Shown: positions 16,100 to 25,191 of the stretch, in pieces
How the letters are laid out: every line of letters starts with the position of its first letter
Position numbering within the stretch: the first letter of the stretch is position 1
Assembly (NCBI RefSeq): GCF_900108305.1
Contig: NZ_FNUX01000005.1
Location: forward strand, 87,162-151,161
Reading direction: 5' to 3'
Length of the DNA stretch: 64,000 nt
From: Nitrosomonas ureae
Lineage (GTDB): Bacteria > Pseudomonadota > Gammaproteobacteria > Burkholderiales > Nitrosomonadaceae
Made by a program: the position numbers and the translations under genes
Notes under the pieces: generated by a model
What the model was told of the DNA's origin: nothing
Database searches by the model: none
Seen by the model: the letters and a program-made list of their open reading frames with translations, nothing else

Positions 16100-18481
16100 A
16101 TGAATGCAACTGTATTAACGCCTCATCAGCCGAAAGATACCTCTAATACCCTTGAGGAACCGGATGTGATTGCGAATTTCCGTAAAGTTATCGGCAAGAT
16201 AAATACTGCCAATAATTTGGACGAAATCATGGCGGAAATCAGTAAAGATATTTGTGCCCTGTTTAATGCAGATCGCTTAACCATTTATTCATTGAGCGCA
16301 GATAAATCATGTTTTGTGTCACGAGTTAAAACAGGGCTTGATTCGTTTCAGGATCTGCAAATACCGGTAACGGAGAAAAGTATTGTTGGTTTTGCCGGAT
16401 TGCAGAAGAAAGTGGTCAATATTGAGGATGTTTACAATAAATCCGAGTTGAAAAAAATTAGCGCATCGCTGATTTTCTCCAACGATGTCGACAAGCGTAC
16501 CGGTTATCGAACCAAACAAATGCTGGTGGTGCCAATCTTAAATCCGAATAACCAGGACCTGACGGGCGTGGTTCAGGTCATTAACAGCAATAATAATGAG
16601 CCTTTCTCAGCCGCTACAGTGAAGAAGGCCACGGAAATCTGCCGAGCGCTGGCGGTTGCTCTTAATCAGCGGCAACAACCGGTGCGGCTGATTAAATCAA
16701 AATATGACTATCTGATTTCCGATGCGGTAATTTCCGCCGCGGAACTTGATCTTGCAACACGTTCAGCGCGAAAAAAAGGCTGTGATTTGGAAGATGTGCT
16801 GGTGGATGAGTTTCAGGTTGCCTTGCCGCTCATCGGTAAGGCACTGGCCTTGTTTTTTGGAGCCAGGTACGAGCCTTTCCGGGGCGATCGGATCAAGCCG
16901 ATGGATTTGCTCAAGAATATCAAAAAAGATTATGTTGAAAGTAATGCGTTGCTGCCAATTAATGAAACCAAAGAGGGGCTGGTGGTTTTAACGCTCGATC
17001 CGGAACAGATCAAGTCGCAGCGCATTGCAAACACGATTTTTCCCAAACACAAGATTATTTATGCAGTCACTACCAAGCGTGAATTCACGGCGACGGTAGA
17101 GCAGTTTTATGGCAGCGGTCAGGATGAGGCGGGTACCGGTGATATTAATGAAATGCTTTTTAATCTTGGGGATGAGCATGCTGAAGAAGGCTCCAACGAC
17201 ATAGAGGAATCTTCAGCGGCGTCGGACAATGAACTGGTCAAGCTGGTGAATAAAATTATCACTGATGCCTATAAGATGGGGGTGTCGGATATTCATATCG
17301 AGCCTTTTTCAGGTAAGGAAAAAACCAAAATCCGCTTCCGCAAGGATGGTTCGTTGATGCCCTATATCGAAATTCCGGCCAGTTATCGCAATCCGCTGGT
17401 GACGCGGATCAAGATCATGTGCGATCTGGATATTTCGGAGAAGCGCAGGCCTCAGGATGGCAAGATTAAATTCAGAAAGTTTGCGCCGCTGGATATTGAA
17501 TTGCGGGTTGCGACCATTCCTTCGGCGGGCGGGGTGGAAGATGTCGTAATGCGTATTCTGGCCGCCGGAGAGCCGATCCCGCTGGATAAAATGGGATTCA
17601 CCGAGCGTAATCTGGGGGAACTGAAAAAAATTGTCAGTAAACCTTATGGATTATTTTTTGTCTGCGGCCCCACAGGTTCGGGTAAAACCACCACCCTACA
17701 TTCGGTGCTGAAATATCTCAATCGCAACGATACCAAAATCTGGACCGCGGAGGATCCGGTGGAGATCACCCAAAAGGGGCTGCGGCAGGTGCAGATCAAC
17801 GTCAAAGCCGGGCTGACTTTCCCGGTGATCATGCGTTCGTTCCTGCGTGCGGATCCCGATATCATCATGGTGGGTGAGATGCGCGACAAGGAAACCACCA
17901 GCATCGGCATTGAAGCCTCGCTCACGGGGCATTTGGTTTTAGCCACGCTGCATACCAACAGCGCGCCGGAATCGGTGATCCGTTTGCTGGATATGGGGAT
18001 GGATCCGTTTAACTTTTCCGATGCATTGCTGGGCGTTCTGGCGCAACGGCTGACCAAGCGTTTATGCAAATGCAAGGAATCGTATGTAGCCGACGAACGG
18101 GAAATCAACGCGCTGTTAAGCGAATACTGCGAAGAGCTCAGGAATATCGATCATTTCAAAGCCGATCCCGAAGCGGCGATGCAGGAAATCCGTCAGCAAT
18201 GGATCGAACGGTACGGCGATGAAAGCGGACAGATCATGCTGCATAAACCGGTTGGTTGCGATCAGTGCAATAACACCGGCTTTTCCGGCCGGGTGGGATT
18301 GCATGAACTGATGACCGCCAGCGACGCGCTGAAGAAGAATGTCCAGGAGCGCGCGCGCGTGGCGGAAATGCTGGTGACGGCTTTAAGCGAGGGCATGCGC
18401 ACGCTTAAGCAGGATGGCATCGAAAAGGTTTTGCAGGGCGTGACGGATATTCATCAAGTGCGGGTGGTGTGTATCAAGTAA
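16100..18481 (+). CDS. GspE/PilB-type ATPase with N-terminal GAF domain
   Basis: 793 residues. A GAF sensor domain covers about 25-195 (ADRLTIYSL, VPILNPNNQDLTGVVQVINS). A MshEN-like domain follows at about 205-345; in relatives this domain can bind cyclic-di-GMP. The secretion ATPase domain runs from about 370 to the end: Walker A GPTGSGKTTT near 523, Asp box EDPVEI, Walker B DPDIIMVGEMRD near 585, and His box ATLHTNSAPE. The zinc-binding cysteines CKC and CDQC are present. Such ATPases power pilus or pseudopilus assembly. None of the usual partner genes (pilC, pilD, gsp) is beside it, so it may serve another machinery or be regulated by a small ligand through GAF. It ends the patatin-terC-usp-hydrolase series. 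Confidence 0.9.
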   Translation: MNATVLTPHQPKDTSNTLEEPDVIANFRKVIGKINTANNLDEIMAEISKDICALFNADRLTIYSLSADKSCFVSRVKTGLDSFQDLQIPVTEKSIVGFAGLQKKVVNIEDVYNKSELKKISASLIFSNDVDKRTGYRTKQMLVVPILNPNNQDLTGVVQVINSNNNEPFSAATVKKATEICRALAVALNQRQQPVRLIKSKYDYLISDAVISAAELDLATRSARKKGCDLEDVLVDEFQVALPLIGKALALFFGARYEPFRGDRIKPMDLLKNIKKDYVESNALLPINETKEGLVVLTLDPEQIKSQRIANTIFPKHKIIYAVTTKREFTATVEQFYGSGQDEAGTGDINEMLFNLGDEHAEEGSNDIEESSAASDNELVKLVNKIITDAYKMGVSDIHIEPFSGKEKTKIRFRKDGSLMPYIEIPASYRNPLVTRIKIMCDLDISEKRRPQDGKIKFRKFAPLDIELRVATIPSAGGVEDVVMRILAAGEPIPLDKMGFTERNLGELKKIVSKPYGLFFVCGPTGSGKTTTLHSVLKYLNRNDTKIWTAEDPVEITQKGLRQVQINVKAGLTFPVIMRSFLRADPDIIMVGEMRDKETTSIGIEASLTGHLVLATLHTNSAPESVIRLLDMGMDPFNFSDALLGVLAQRLTKRLCKCKESYVADEREINALLSEYCEELRNIDHFKADPEAAMQEIRQQWIERYGDESGQIMLHKPVGCDQCNNTGFSGRVGLHELMTASDALKKNVQERARVAEMLVTALSEGMRTLKQDGIEKVLQGVTDIHQVRVVCIK

Positions 18482-18492
18482 CCGATTCGACT

Positions 18493-18517
18493 GAATGTGA
18501 CGTAAATGGTCACATTC
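18493..18517 (+). terminator. Hairpin after the GspE-like gene
   Basis: GAATGTGAC and GTCACATTC form a perfect 9 bp stem with a 7-base loop, 11 bases after the stop. No U tract follows, so termination is uncertain. TGACGTAA occurs twice around it (18499-18506 and 18518-18525). Confidence 0.4.
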
Positions 18518-18573
18518 TGACGTAACGTGTTGCACTGTCCGGAGCCGTAAATAAGTTAACGGCAAATGACAAT

Positions 18574-18786
18574 TTATCCCGGGCGGGATGATCGGTTTTC
18601 CAGCCATTTTTTGGAGGATATTTGACTCTCACCCGAAGGTTTGCCTGCCAGTAATCCTTCAACACTGATATCTTCATCCAGGTCTTCCCAGTGTATTTCG
18701 TATCCAAATCAACCTGTAAGTTATCCTCTTGTTACCGTAACGTTTTCTGCGGCAGGAATTTCTATTTCAATCATGGAAGTATGCAT
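18574..18786 (-). pseudogene. DUF2442-family protein remnant (antitoxin-type partner)
   Basis: On the minus strand an N-terminal piece starts at an ATG at 18786 (MIEIEIPAAENVTVT, with its ATG at 18774). A second frame gives DNLQVDLD, and a third gives YEIHWEDLDEDISVEGLLAG, then KPSGESQ, ending at 18576. The last part is the characteristic C-terminal signature of DUF2442 proteins. The stretch that should lie between VDLD and IHWEDLDED is missing and the three parts are in different frames, so the gene is dead through an internal deletion and frameshifts. DUF2442 proteins are commonly encoded with DUF4160 proteins as toxin-antitoxin-like pairs, and the remnant of such a partner lies just upstream. 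Confidence 0.7.
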
Positions 18787-18808
18787 GTCATGCCTCTTTC
18801 AGTTGTGA

Positions 18809-18934
18809 TTAATGTTCACTGATAATTCCTTGAATACACCTCATTTCATTTCGCGAAAAACCGCCACTACTTTGCAAGCGCACTGGGTCGAGCCAGAATT
18901 TGGCAATCCTGCTCCATTTCTTCACATGAACGAG
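18809..18934 (-). pseudogene. DUF4160-family protein remnant (toxin-type partner)
   Basis: On the minus strand one frame reads LVHVKKWSRIAKFWLDPVRL followed by QSSGGFSRNEMRCIQ and ends at 18809. FWLDP...L..S.GFSR.E is the recognisable C-terminal half of DUF4160 proteins. The N-terminal half is gone; a terminator hairpin occupies its place. It precedes the DUF2442 remnant in the order typical for the pair. Function lost. Confidence 0.65.
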
Positions 18935-18954
18935 TTTACGCTGATTAAAAAAAT

Positions 18955-18990
18955 AAAAAACCGCCTTTATTTGTTAAAGGCGGTTTTTTA
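18955..18990. terminator. Bidirectional terminator between the TA remnant and pilA
   Basis: AAAAAACCGCCTTTA (18955-18969) and TAAAGGCGGTTTTTT (18975-18989) form a 15 bp stem with a 5-base loop and T runs on both strands. It can end transcripts from pilA (minus) and from the left (plus). Confidence 0.9.
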
Positions 18991-19047
18991 TTAGAGCGCT
19001 TACGACTGTTGCTCTATAAAGAGTCTCAGCCTATCAAATTTGTGTGG

Positions 19048-19506
19048 TTAGCAAATTTTGCCAGCACCACCAGCTGCGGCAAGACATCCACCAGTAACTG
19101 CCCAGGTTACACCTCCTGAACCAGCGACGATGGTTGGGGTGATTACGTAAGTATCTGCTGCTGCAATGCCTTGGCCAGCAACTGGGGTTGCCGTAATCGC
19201 GCCATTGGCACCAACTGCTATAGAGGTTACTATCCCTGTAACTGTCGCCATATCATTTGGAACCTCAATGGCTCCACGTGCACCAGTTGCAGCAACTTGG
19301 ACCGCGCCAGCGTTATTGCAATTACCAGTTTGAACGCACAATTCTACAGCTGTTTTATATGGAGCAGTTGCATTGACAACTTCAGTGAATCTTGCTTTTA
19401 ACGTATAGTTTTGATAAGCGGGAATTGCCACTGCAGCCAGAATGCCAATGATAGCGACAACGATCATTAATTCAATCAATGTGAAACCTTTTTGCGTGTG
19501 TTGCAT
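19048..19506 (-). CDS. pilA: Type IV pilin (PilA-like)
   Basis: 152 residues from the ATG at 19506, chosen because AAAGGAG precedes it. A short leader MQHTQKG is followed by [18 protein letters not shown], the prepilin peptidase site with the conserved Glu5 and the assembly helix. The globular part is small and rich in Ala, Gly, Val and Thr. Four cysteines allow two disulfides, including the C-terminal pair GGCLAA...GKIC. The product should polymerise into type IV pili used for attachment or twitching. No other pil genes are adjacent apart from the GspE-like ATPase about 570 bases away on the other strand. The upstream -24/-12 element indicates sigma-54 control. Confidence 0.93.
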   Translation of the reverse strand: MQHTQKGFTLIELMIVVAIIGILAAVAIPAYQNYTLKARFTEVVNATAPYKTAVELCVQTGNCNNAGAVQVAATGARGAIEVPNDMATVTGIVTSIAVGANGAITATPVAGQGIAAADTYVITPTIVAGSGGVTWAVTGGCLAAAGGAGKIC

Positions 19507-19558
19507 TTGTTGTTCTCCTTTAGGTTGATTAGGGCACACAGTGTGTGTGATGCTTCAT

Positions 19559-19576
19559 AAGCAGAAATCGTGCCAG
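19559..19576 (-). promoter_or_regulatory. Sigma-54 (-24/-12) promoter of pilA
   Basis: On the minus strand CTGGCACGATTTCTGCTT matches TGGCAC-N5-TTGC: the GG and GC dinucleotides are separated by exactly 10 bases, as required. It lies about 55 bases before the pilin start. RpoN/PilR control is usual for pilA in related bacteria; no pilR is in the window. Confidence 0.75.
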
Positions 19577-19689
19577 AAATTTTATTTAATATAATTGCAG
19601 CAAAATAAATATCAGTTCATTGTGGTTTGCCACTGCTATCCGATCCATCGGCTGCGCATAGGATTGTGAGCGATTTTTTCCGGATTGAT

Positions 19690-22485
19690 TTATTCATGGC
19701 CAAAAACTTCTTCCCATAGCGCCAGCACGGCCTTGCGATCTTTTTTTAAATGACTGCCATCGACCCGGGCGAATTTCTGTGCTTCTCCATCGATGGATGC
19801 GCGTACCGTCATGTCTGAATCGCCGTTTAATCTCAGGCGATGCTGGATACGGCGGAATTCCCGGTACCCCGAGCGAACTTGCTCCGCCGTGCCGGTCGAG
19901 ATCAGCCCGAGTTCCCCGGCCAGTTTTAATAACGCGATGTTGCCGATATTCCCGGTGAGTTGCGGATATTGGCAGGCATAGCCCAGAACCAGGTATTGCA
20001 CGATGAATTCAACATCAATGATACCACCGCGGTCATGCTTGATATCGAACAAGGCGGTCGGGTTGGGATGAACGTCCAGCATTTTCTCGCGCATTTTCAG
20101 AATCTCTTGCTTGAGCCGGGTCACGTCGCGCGCGTTGCACAGAATTTCTTTGCGGGTGTTTTCAAATACTTTCCCCACGTGGGAGTCGCCCACTACGAAA
20201 CGCGCCCGGGTCAATGCCTGATGTTCCCATACCCAGGCTTGTTCATGCTGGTATTGCGCGAAAGCTTCCATCGAGTTGACCAGTAAACCGGTTGCGCCAT
20301 TCGGGCGCAAGCGCAGATCGGTTTCATACAGTAAACCGGCCGATGTGTGGCGGGTGAGCCAGGCATTGATGCTTTGTCCCAGTTTGGTGTAGATTTCCGC
20401 CGCATCGGGATGATCATCCTGATACAAAAAGATCATATCAAGATCGGAGACATAGCCCAGTTCTTTCCCGCCCAGCTTGCCATAGCCGATAATCGCAAAC
20501 GCCGGTGTCTCCCGGTGACGTTTTTTTAAACCCGCCCAGGCGAGATTCAATACGTTGTCCAGAATCAGATCGGCCAGCGCGGTCAGGTGATCGCTCAGCG
20601 TTTCGAGCAGCAGGGAGCCTTTCAGATCGGTGACCAGTAACCGGAAAACCTGCGCGTGCTGAAAGTGCCGCAGAACATCCATTTGCCACTCGATCACGTC
20701 ATTTTTCGGATTATTGACATGATTCAATTGATACATAAGGTCGTGATTAAGCGTTGTCCAGTCAGGCGCCGGGTGCGGTACATCGCGGCGTAATAACTCA
20801 TCCATCAAAATGGGATGCCGCCCCAGATAGTCGCTGGCCCACTGGCTGATGCCGGCCAGTTCCGCGACCCGCTGCAGGGTATGGGGATGTTCCAGCAGCA
20901 GCGCCAGGTAAGATGTTTGCGCGCTGATCTTCTCGAGCAGTTGCAGCATGCGTTCGAGCGTGGTTTCAACCGGCGGGAGCTTGGCCATTGCTTCGATTAG
21001 CAAGGGAACCAGGGTATTGATCTGCTGCCGGTTGAATTCAGGCAGTTGATGATAGAAAGTGCTTTGATAAAACAGCCGGAGCCGCTCGGACACTTTCTCC
21101 GGCTCGGTGAATCCCATCGTGCTCAATTGCGATGCGGCGGCTTCGGTTTGCGAGGTATCCTGTGCCTTGGTCTGCCACAGATAAGCCAGCGTGTCATGCG
21201 TGCGCGATTTTTTGGGAGCGGCAAAAATGAGCTCAAAGTGACGCGTTACGTCTCTACGATGAATATCCAATTGACGCATAAAGCCGGCATAATTCTGGAA
21301 GTTCATGGCACTTGCGATTAAGCGCTGGTCATCCGGATTCAATGGCAATGTTTGCGTTTGCTGATCGTCCAGGTATTGCAGGCGGTGTTCCAGTTTGCGC
21401 AGGAAGTGATAAGCATCGATGAGTTCCGTGATGGCTTGTTCCGGTAGTTGCTGCTTTTTTCTCAGGCGTTGCAGGACGCCGAGTGTGGGGCGAATACACA
21501 GATCCACATCGCGGCCGCCGCGGATTAATTGAAATACCTGCGTGATAAATTCTATTTCACGAATACCGCCAGGCCCCAGTTTGATATTGTCGTGCATTTC
21601 ACGGCGCTCGACTTCCTTGCGCAATTGCGCATGCAGGCTGCGCATCGATGCATACGCGTTAAAATCCAGATACTTACGGAACACAAAAGGCCTGACTATT
21701 TTTTCCATCAGGATCGATTGCGTTTCGACGTCAGCATGGCCTGTGATGATCCGGCCTTTGATCCAGGCGTGACGTTCCCATTCTCTGCCTTGTTTGAAGA
21801 AATATTCTTCCAGCATGGGGAAACTGATGGCTAGCGGACTGTTCTCACCATGCGGGCGCAAACGCATGTCGACCCGGAATACATACCCGTCCACGGTAAA
21901 ATCATTAAGGCTGGCGATCAGTTTACGTCCCAGGCGGGCGAAGAATTCATGGTTGGAAATCGACTTGGCGCCATCGGTTTCACCTTCTTCCGGATAGACA
22001 AAGATTAAATCGACATCGGATGATACGTTGAGCTCTCCGCCTCCCAGTTTTCCCATGGCGACAACCAGCAGGTGTTGAATGTTATGGTTATGTTCGCCGC
22101 GCGGTAATCCGAAGCGATCGGGTTGCGTCATCCAGTTTTCATGGTATTGAAGTGCGAAATTGATCGTGACCTCGGCAAGTTCGGTCATGCAGCGCATGAC
22201 TTCATATAAATCCGCTTGGCCATTAATGTCGCGGATAAATAAACGAAGCATGGTTTGTTTGCGCAAATTGCGCAGCGCGCTGTGTAAAGTTTTCTCATCC
22301 GTGATATGTTTGGCGTAAGAGGCAAGGAATGTTTGCATCTCAACCTTTTGGAGAGGAAACTGGAGGGTTTCCAGCAATACATTTTTTTGCGCGGGCTCGC
22401 TTTCCAGCAGGCGTTGCGCATAACGGCTGAAGGGTAGCGCTGCAGCCAGCGCTGCGTCTGGGGAGTGATCGGTGGTGTCCATCAT
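19690..22485 (-). CDS. glnE: Bifunctional glutamine synthetase adenylyltransferase/adenylyl-removing enzyme
   Basis: 931 residues from ATG ATG at 22485; the frame is open to a TTG at 22542 but that start has no ribosome site. Two nucleotidyltransferase halves are visible: GGGELNVSSDVDLIFVY in the N-terminal half (removes AMP) and GGKELGYVSDLDMIFLY in the C-terminal half (adds AMP), with LRLRPHG/LRLRPNG repeats after each. This internal duplication is characteristic of GlnE, which adjusts glutamine synthetase activity to nitrogen status together with PII proteins. It diverges from the amidase gene. It is relevant in an ammonia-rich lifestyle, although the organism assignment is inferred. Confidence 0.95.
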   Translation of the reverse strand: MMDTTDHSPDAALAAALPFSRYAQRLLESEPAQKNVLLETLQFPLQKVEMQTFLASYAKHITDEKTLHSALRNLRKQTMLRLFIRDINGQADLYEVMRCMTELAEVTINFALQYHENWMTQPDRFGLPRGEHNHNIQHLLVVAMGKLGGGELNVSSDVDLIFVYPEEGETDGAKSISNHEFFARLGRKLIASLNDFTVDGYVFRVDMRLRPHGENSPLAISFPMLEEYFFKQGREWERHAWIKGRIITGHADVETQSILMEKIVRPFVFRKYLDFNAYASMRSLHAQLRKEVERREMHDNIKLGPGGIREIEFITQVFQLIRGGRDVDLCIRPTLGVLQRLRKKQQLPEQAITELIDAYHFLRKLEHRLQYLDDQQTQTLPLNPDDQRLIASAMNFQNYAGFMRQLDIHRRDVTRHFELIFAAPKKSRTHDTLAYLWQTKAQDTSQTEAAASQLSTMGFTEPEKVSERLRLFYQSTFYHQLPEFNRQQINTLVPLLIEAMAKLPPVETTLERMLQLLEKISAQTSYLALLLEHPHTLQRVAELAGISQWASDYLGRHPILMDELLRRDVPHPAPDWTTLNHDLMYQLNHVNNPKNDVIEWQMDVLRHFQHAQVFRLLVTDLKGSLLLETLSDHLTALADLILDNVLNLAWAGLKKRHRETPAFAIIGYGKLGGKELGYVSDLDMIFLYQDDHPDAAEIYTKLGQSINAWLTRHTSAGLLYETDLRLRPNGATGLLVNSMEAFAQYQHEQAWVWEHQALTRARFVVGDSHVGKVFENTRKEILCNARDVTRLKQEILKMREKMLDVHPNPTALFDIKHDRGGIIDVEFIVQYLVLGYACQYPQLTGNIGNIALLKLAGELGLISTGTAEQVRSGYREFRRIQHRLRLNGDSDMTVRASIDGEAQKFARVDGSHLKKDRKAVLALWEEVFGHE

Positions 22486-22748
22486 TGAACGGTAATTCTT
22501 CACTGTAACCCAATCTACTGATACCAGGTTAAGCAAAATCAAAATACAACGTTATCAGAGTAAATGCTAGAATTCTGCATAATAATATGAATCCATGATT
22601 TTATATGGAATAATTAACAAAAAAAGAAAAAGGTGCTTGATAAAAACGAGAATCCAATAGCACAATCTACCGATACTTCGTATATTGCTGCGGATTCAAA
22701 TAATCAAAGCGATTGACCACAGAAAAATACATGGCTTAACAACGATCT

Positions 22749-23579
22749 ATGAAGGAAAATGAGAAAAACCAGGGGTTTCGCGTGGCCGCGATTCAAATGG
22801 CCTCGGGTCCAAGCGTGACTGCAAATTTGGAAGAAGCGGCGCGTCTGATAGAGGATGCCGTTTCACAACAGGCCAAACTGGTCGTGTTGCCCGAGTATTT
22901 TTGCATTATGGGGATGAAAGATACGGATAAGTTGGCGGTCCGGGAGCAGCCAGGGGATGGACAGATCCAGAAATTCCTGAGTGATACGGCAAAGCGTTTG
23001 GGAATATGGCTGGTGGGGGGATCGGTGCCATTGGCATCGCCGGATCCGGACAAAATTTATAATAGCTGCCTGGTTTATGCGGATAGTGGAGAGCAGGTTG
23101 CGCGTTACGACAAAATTCATTTGTTCGGGTTGCAATTGGGGCAAGAACATTATGCCGAGGAAAAAACCATTAAAGCCGGAAACAAAGTGGTGACTGTGGA
23201 GTCGCCTTTTGGACGTATCGGTTTATCGATATGCTACGATTTGCGGTTCCCGGAGTTATTTCGCCTCATGAGAAATGTTGATATTATCCTTGCGCCTGCG
23301 GCGTTTACCGCAATTACCGGAAAAGCGCATTGGGAAGTATTGGTGCGCGCGCGCGCGGTCGAAAATATGGCCTATGTGATTGCGCCCGGACAGGGTGGAT
23401 ATCATGTGAGTGGACGTGAAACCAATGGAGATAGCATGATCGTTGATCCCTGGGGGGTGGTCATGGAACGTCTGCCACGTGGTTCCGGGGCGGTGGTGGC
23501 GACCATTGATCCGGATTATCAGACCAGTTTGCGGGCAAATTTGCCCGCGCTGGACCATCGAACCTTACAGCCTTGCTAA
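22749..23579 (+). CDS. Carbon-nitrogen hydrolase (nitrilase superfamily, Nit1/omega-amidase type)
   Basis: 276 residues with the complete Glu-Lys-Cys triad: E49 in VVLPEYF, K122 in RYDKIHLF and C162 in LSICYDLRFPE. The motif context (CYDLRFPELFR, ARAVENMAYVIAP) is that of the Nit/omega-amidase branch, which hydrolyses deaminated glutathione or omega-amides. It is probably a metabolite-repair amidase. In many proteobacteria a gene of this kind sits next to tldD, as it does here (67 bases apart), and may be cotranscribed. Confidence 0.87.
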   Translation: MKENEKNQGFRVAAIQMASGPSVTANLEEAARLIEDAVSQQAKLVVLPEYFCIMGMKDTDKLAVREQPGDGQIQKFLSDTAKRLGIWLVGGSVPLASPDPDKIYNSCLVYADSGEQVARYDKIHLFGLQLGQEHYAEEKTIKAGNKVVTVESPFGRIGLSICYDLRFPELFRLMRNVDIILAPAAFTAITGKAHWEVLVRARAVENMAYVIAPGQGGYHVSGRETNGDSMIVDPWGVVMERLPRGSGAVVATIDPDYQTSLRANLPALDHRTLQPC

Positions 23580-23646
23580 AGTGCTTTGTGCGTTGAATTA
23601 GCTTCATTCGGCTGATACATGTATTGAGCAACATAAACGGAATATA

Positions 23647-25122
23647 ATGACCATTGAGCGTATGACAGAATCCAGAGAATTTATTGCAATTGCAGACCGT
23701 TGCTTGTTGACACCCTACGATATTGATACTGCAGGATTGCAGCGTGTGTTGGGTCAAATACTCACGCATAAGATCGATTATGCTGATTTGTACTTTCAAT
23801 ATAGCCGCTCGGAAGGCTGGATGCTGGAAGAAGGTATCGTTAAGTCAGGCAGCTTCAATATTGAACAAGGTGTTGGAGTTCGTGCGATCAGCGGAGAAAA
23901 AACCGGCTTTGCTTATTCCGATGATATTAGTATGCCGGCACTGGTTTCGGCGGCACAGGCAACACGAGCCATTGCCAATCAGGGTGCCATGCATTCCGTG
24001 CAGGTAGCAAAACGTAATGATGTAATGGATCGGCAAACTCAGTTGTATTTGCCTGAAGATCCGATAGCAAGCCTTAAGGATGCGGAAAAAGTAGCGTTGC
24101 TGGAAAAAATTGAACGCTATACGCGGCAACTGGATCGCAGGGTTACTCAAGTAGTGGCATCGCTTGCCGGTGAATATGAGGTTATATTGGTAACCCGAAG
24201 TGATGGATTGCTTGCAGCTGATGTGAGACCGCTGGTCAGATTGTCTTTGCAGGTGATCGCTGAGGAAAATGGCCACCGCGAGCAAGGTGTTGCTGGCGGT
24301 GGCGGGCGTTTTAATTACGCTTATTTTACCGATGAAATTCTGCAGGATTATGCTCAAAAAGCTGTGCATCAGGCAATCGTAAATCTTGATGCTCGTCCGG
24401 CGCCCGCCGGCACTATGACGGTCGTGTTGGGCAGCGGTTGGCCTGGGATATTGCTGCATGAAGCGATTGGACATGGTCTGGAAGGAGATTTTAATCGAAA
24501 GGGTAGCTCCGCTTTCTCAGGGCGAATTGGCGAACGAGTCGCAGCACCTGGCGTCACGGTGGTCGATGACGGAACAATCCCACGCAGGCGAGGATCGTTA
24601 AATATTGACGATGAGGGTAATCCGACCCAATGTACTGTATTGATAGAGGATGGCATACTTAAGGGCTATCTGCAGGATAGTTTGAATGCCCGGTTGATGG
24701 ATTCTCCGGTGACCGGCAACGGTCGGCGTGAATCTTTCGCACATATCCCCATGCCACGCATGACCAATACGTATATGCTAAATGGCGACAAGGATCCGGC
24801 AGAAATTATAGCTTCAGTGAAACATGGTCTATATGCCGCGAATTTTGGTGGCGGGCAGGTTGATATTACCAGCGGAAAATTTGTTTTTTCTGCTGCGGAA
24901 GCCTATATGATCGAAGACGGAAAAATTACCTATCCGGTTAAGGGGGCAACTCTGATTGGTAATGGGCCTGATGTGCTGACAAGAGTATCGATGATTGGTA
25001 ATGATATGCTATTGGACCCGGGGGTGGGGACTTGTGGTAAAGAAGGCCAGAGCGTTCCGGTGGGTGTTGGACAGCCAACACTACGGATTGACGGGCTGAC
25101 TGTAGGCGGTACAGGTGTTTGA
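23647..25122 (+). CDS. tldD: Metalloprotease TldD
   Basis: 491 residues. The zinc-binding HExxxH motif is in [13 protein letters not shown] (His about 272), followed by [20 protein letters not shown] and [20 protein letters not shown], all standard for TldD. TldD works as a heterodimer with TldE (PmbA) to degrade small peptides and process microcin-like precursors or CcdA. The tldE partner is not in this window. The gene is followed after 69 bases by ilvB, so read-through into the branched-chain operon is possible. Confidence 0.95.
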   Translation: MTIERMTESREFIAIADRCLLTPYDIDTAGLQRVLGQILTHKIDYADLYFQYSRSEGWMLEEGIVKSGSFNIEQGVGVRAISGEKTGFAYSDDISMPALVSAAQATRAIANQGAMHSVQVAKRNDVMDRQTQLYLPEDPIASLKDAEKVALLEKIERYTRQLDRRVTQVVASLAGEYEVILVTRSDGLLAADVRPLVRLSLQVIAEENGHREQGVAGGGGRFNYAYFTDEILQDYAQKAVHQAIVNLDARPAPAGTMTVVLGSGWPGILLHEAIGHGLEGDFNRKGSSAFSGRIGERVAAPGVTVVDDGTIPRRRGSLNIDDEGNPTQCTVLIEDGILKGYLQDSLNARLMDSPVTGNGRRESFAHIPMPRMTNTYMLNGDKDPAEIIASVKHGLYAANFGGGQVDITSGKFVFSAAEAYMIEDGKITYPVKGATLIGNGPDVLTRVSMIGNDMLLDPGVGTCGKEGQSVPVGVGQPTLRIDGLTVGGTGV

Positions 25123-25191
25123 CGGCACGATATAAGACTTTGCTGTTGAAATATTTTTAACTTGTTGAATTAACATTGGGATGTAAAAAGC

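Noticed and set aside
18812..18994. 60-codon plus-strand frame starting MFTDNSLNTPHF
   Set aside because: It is antisense to the DUF4160 remnant and runs through the terminator hairpin at 18955-18990.
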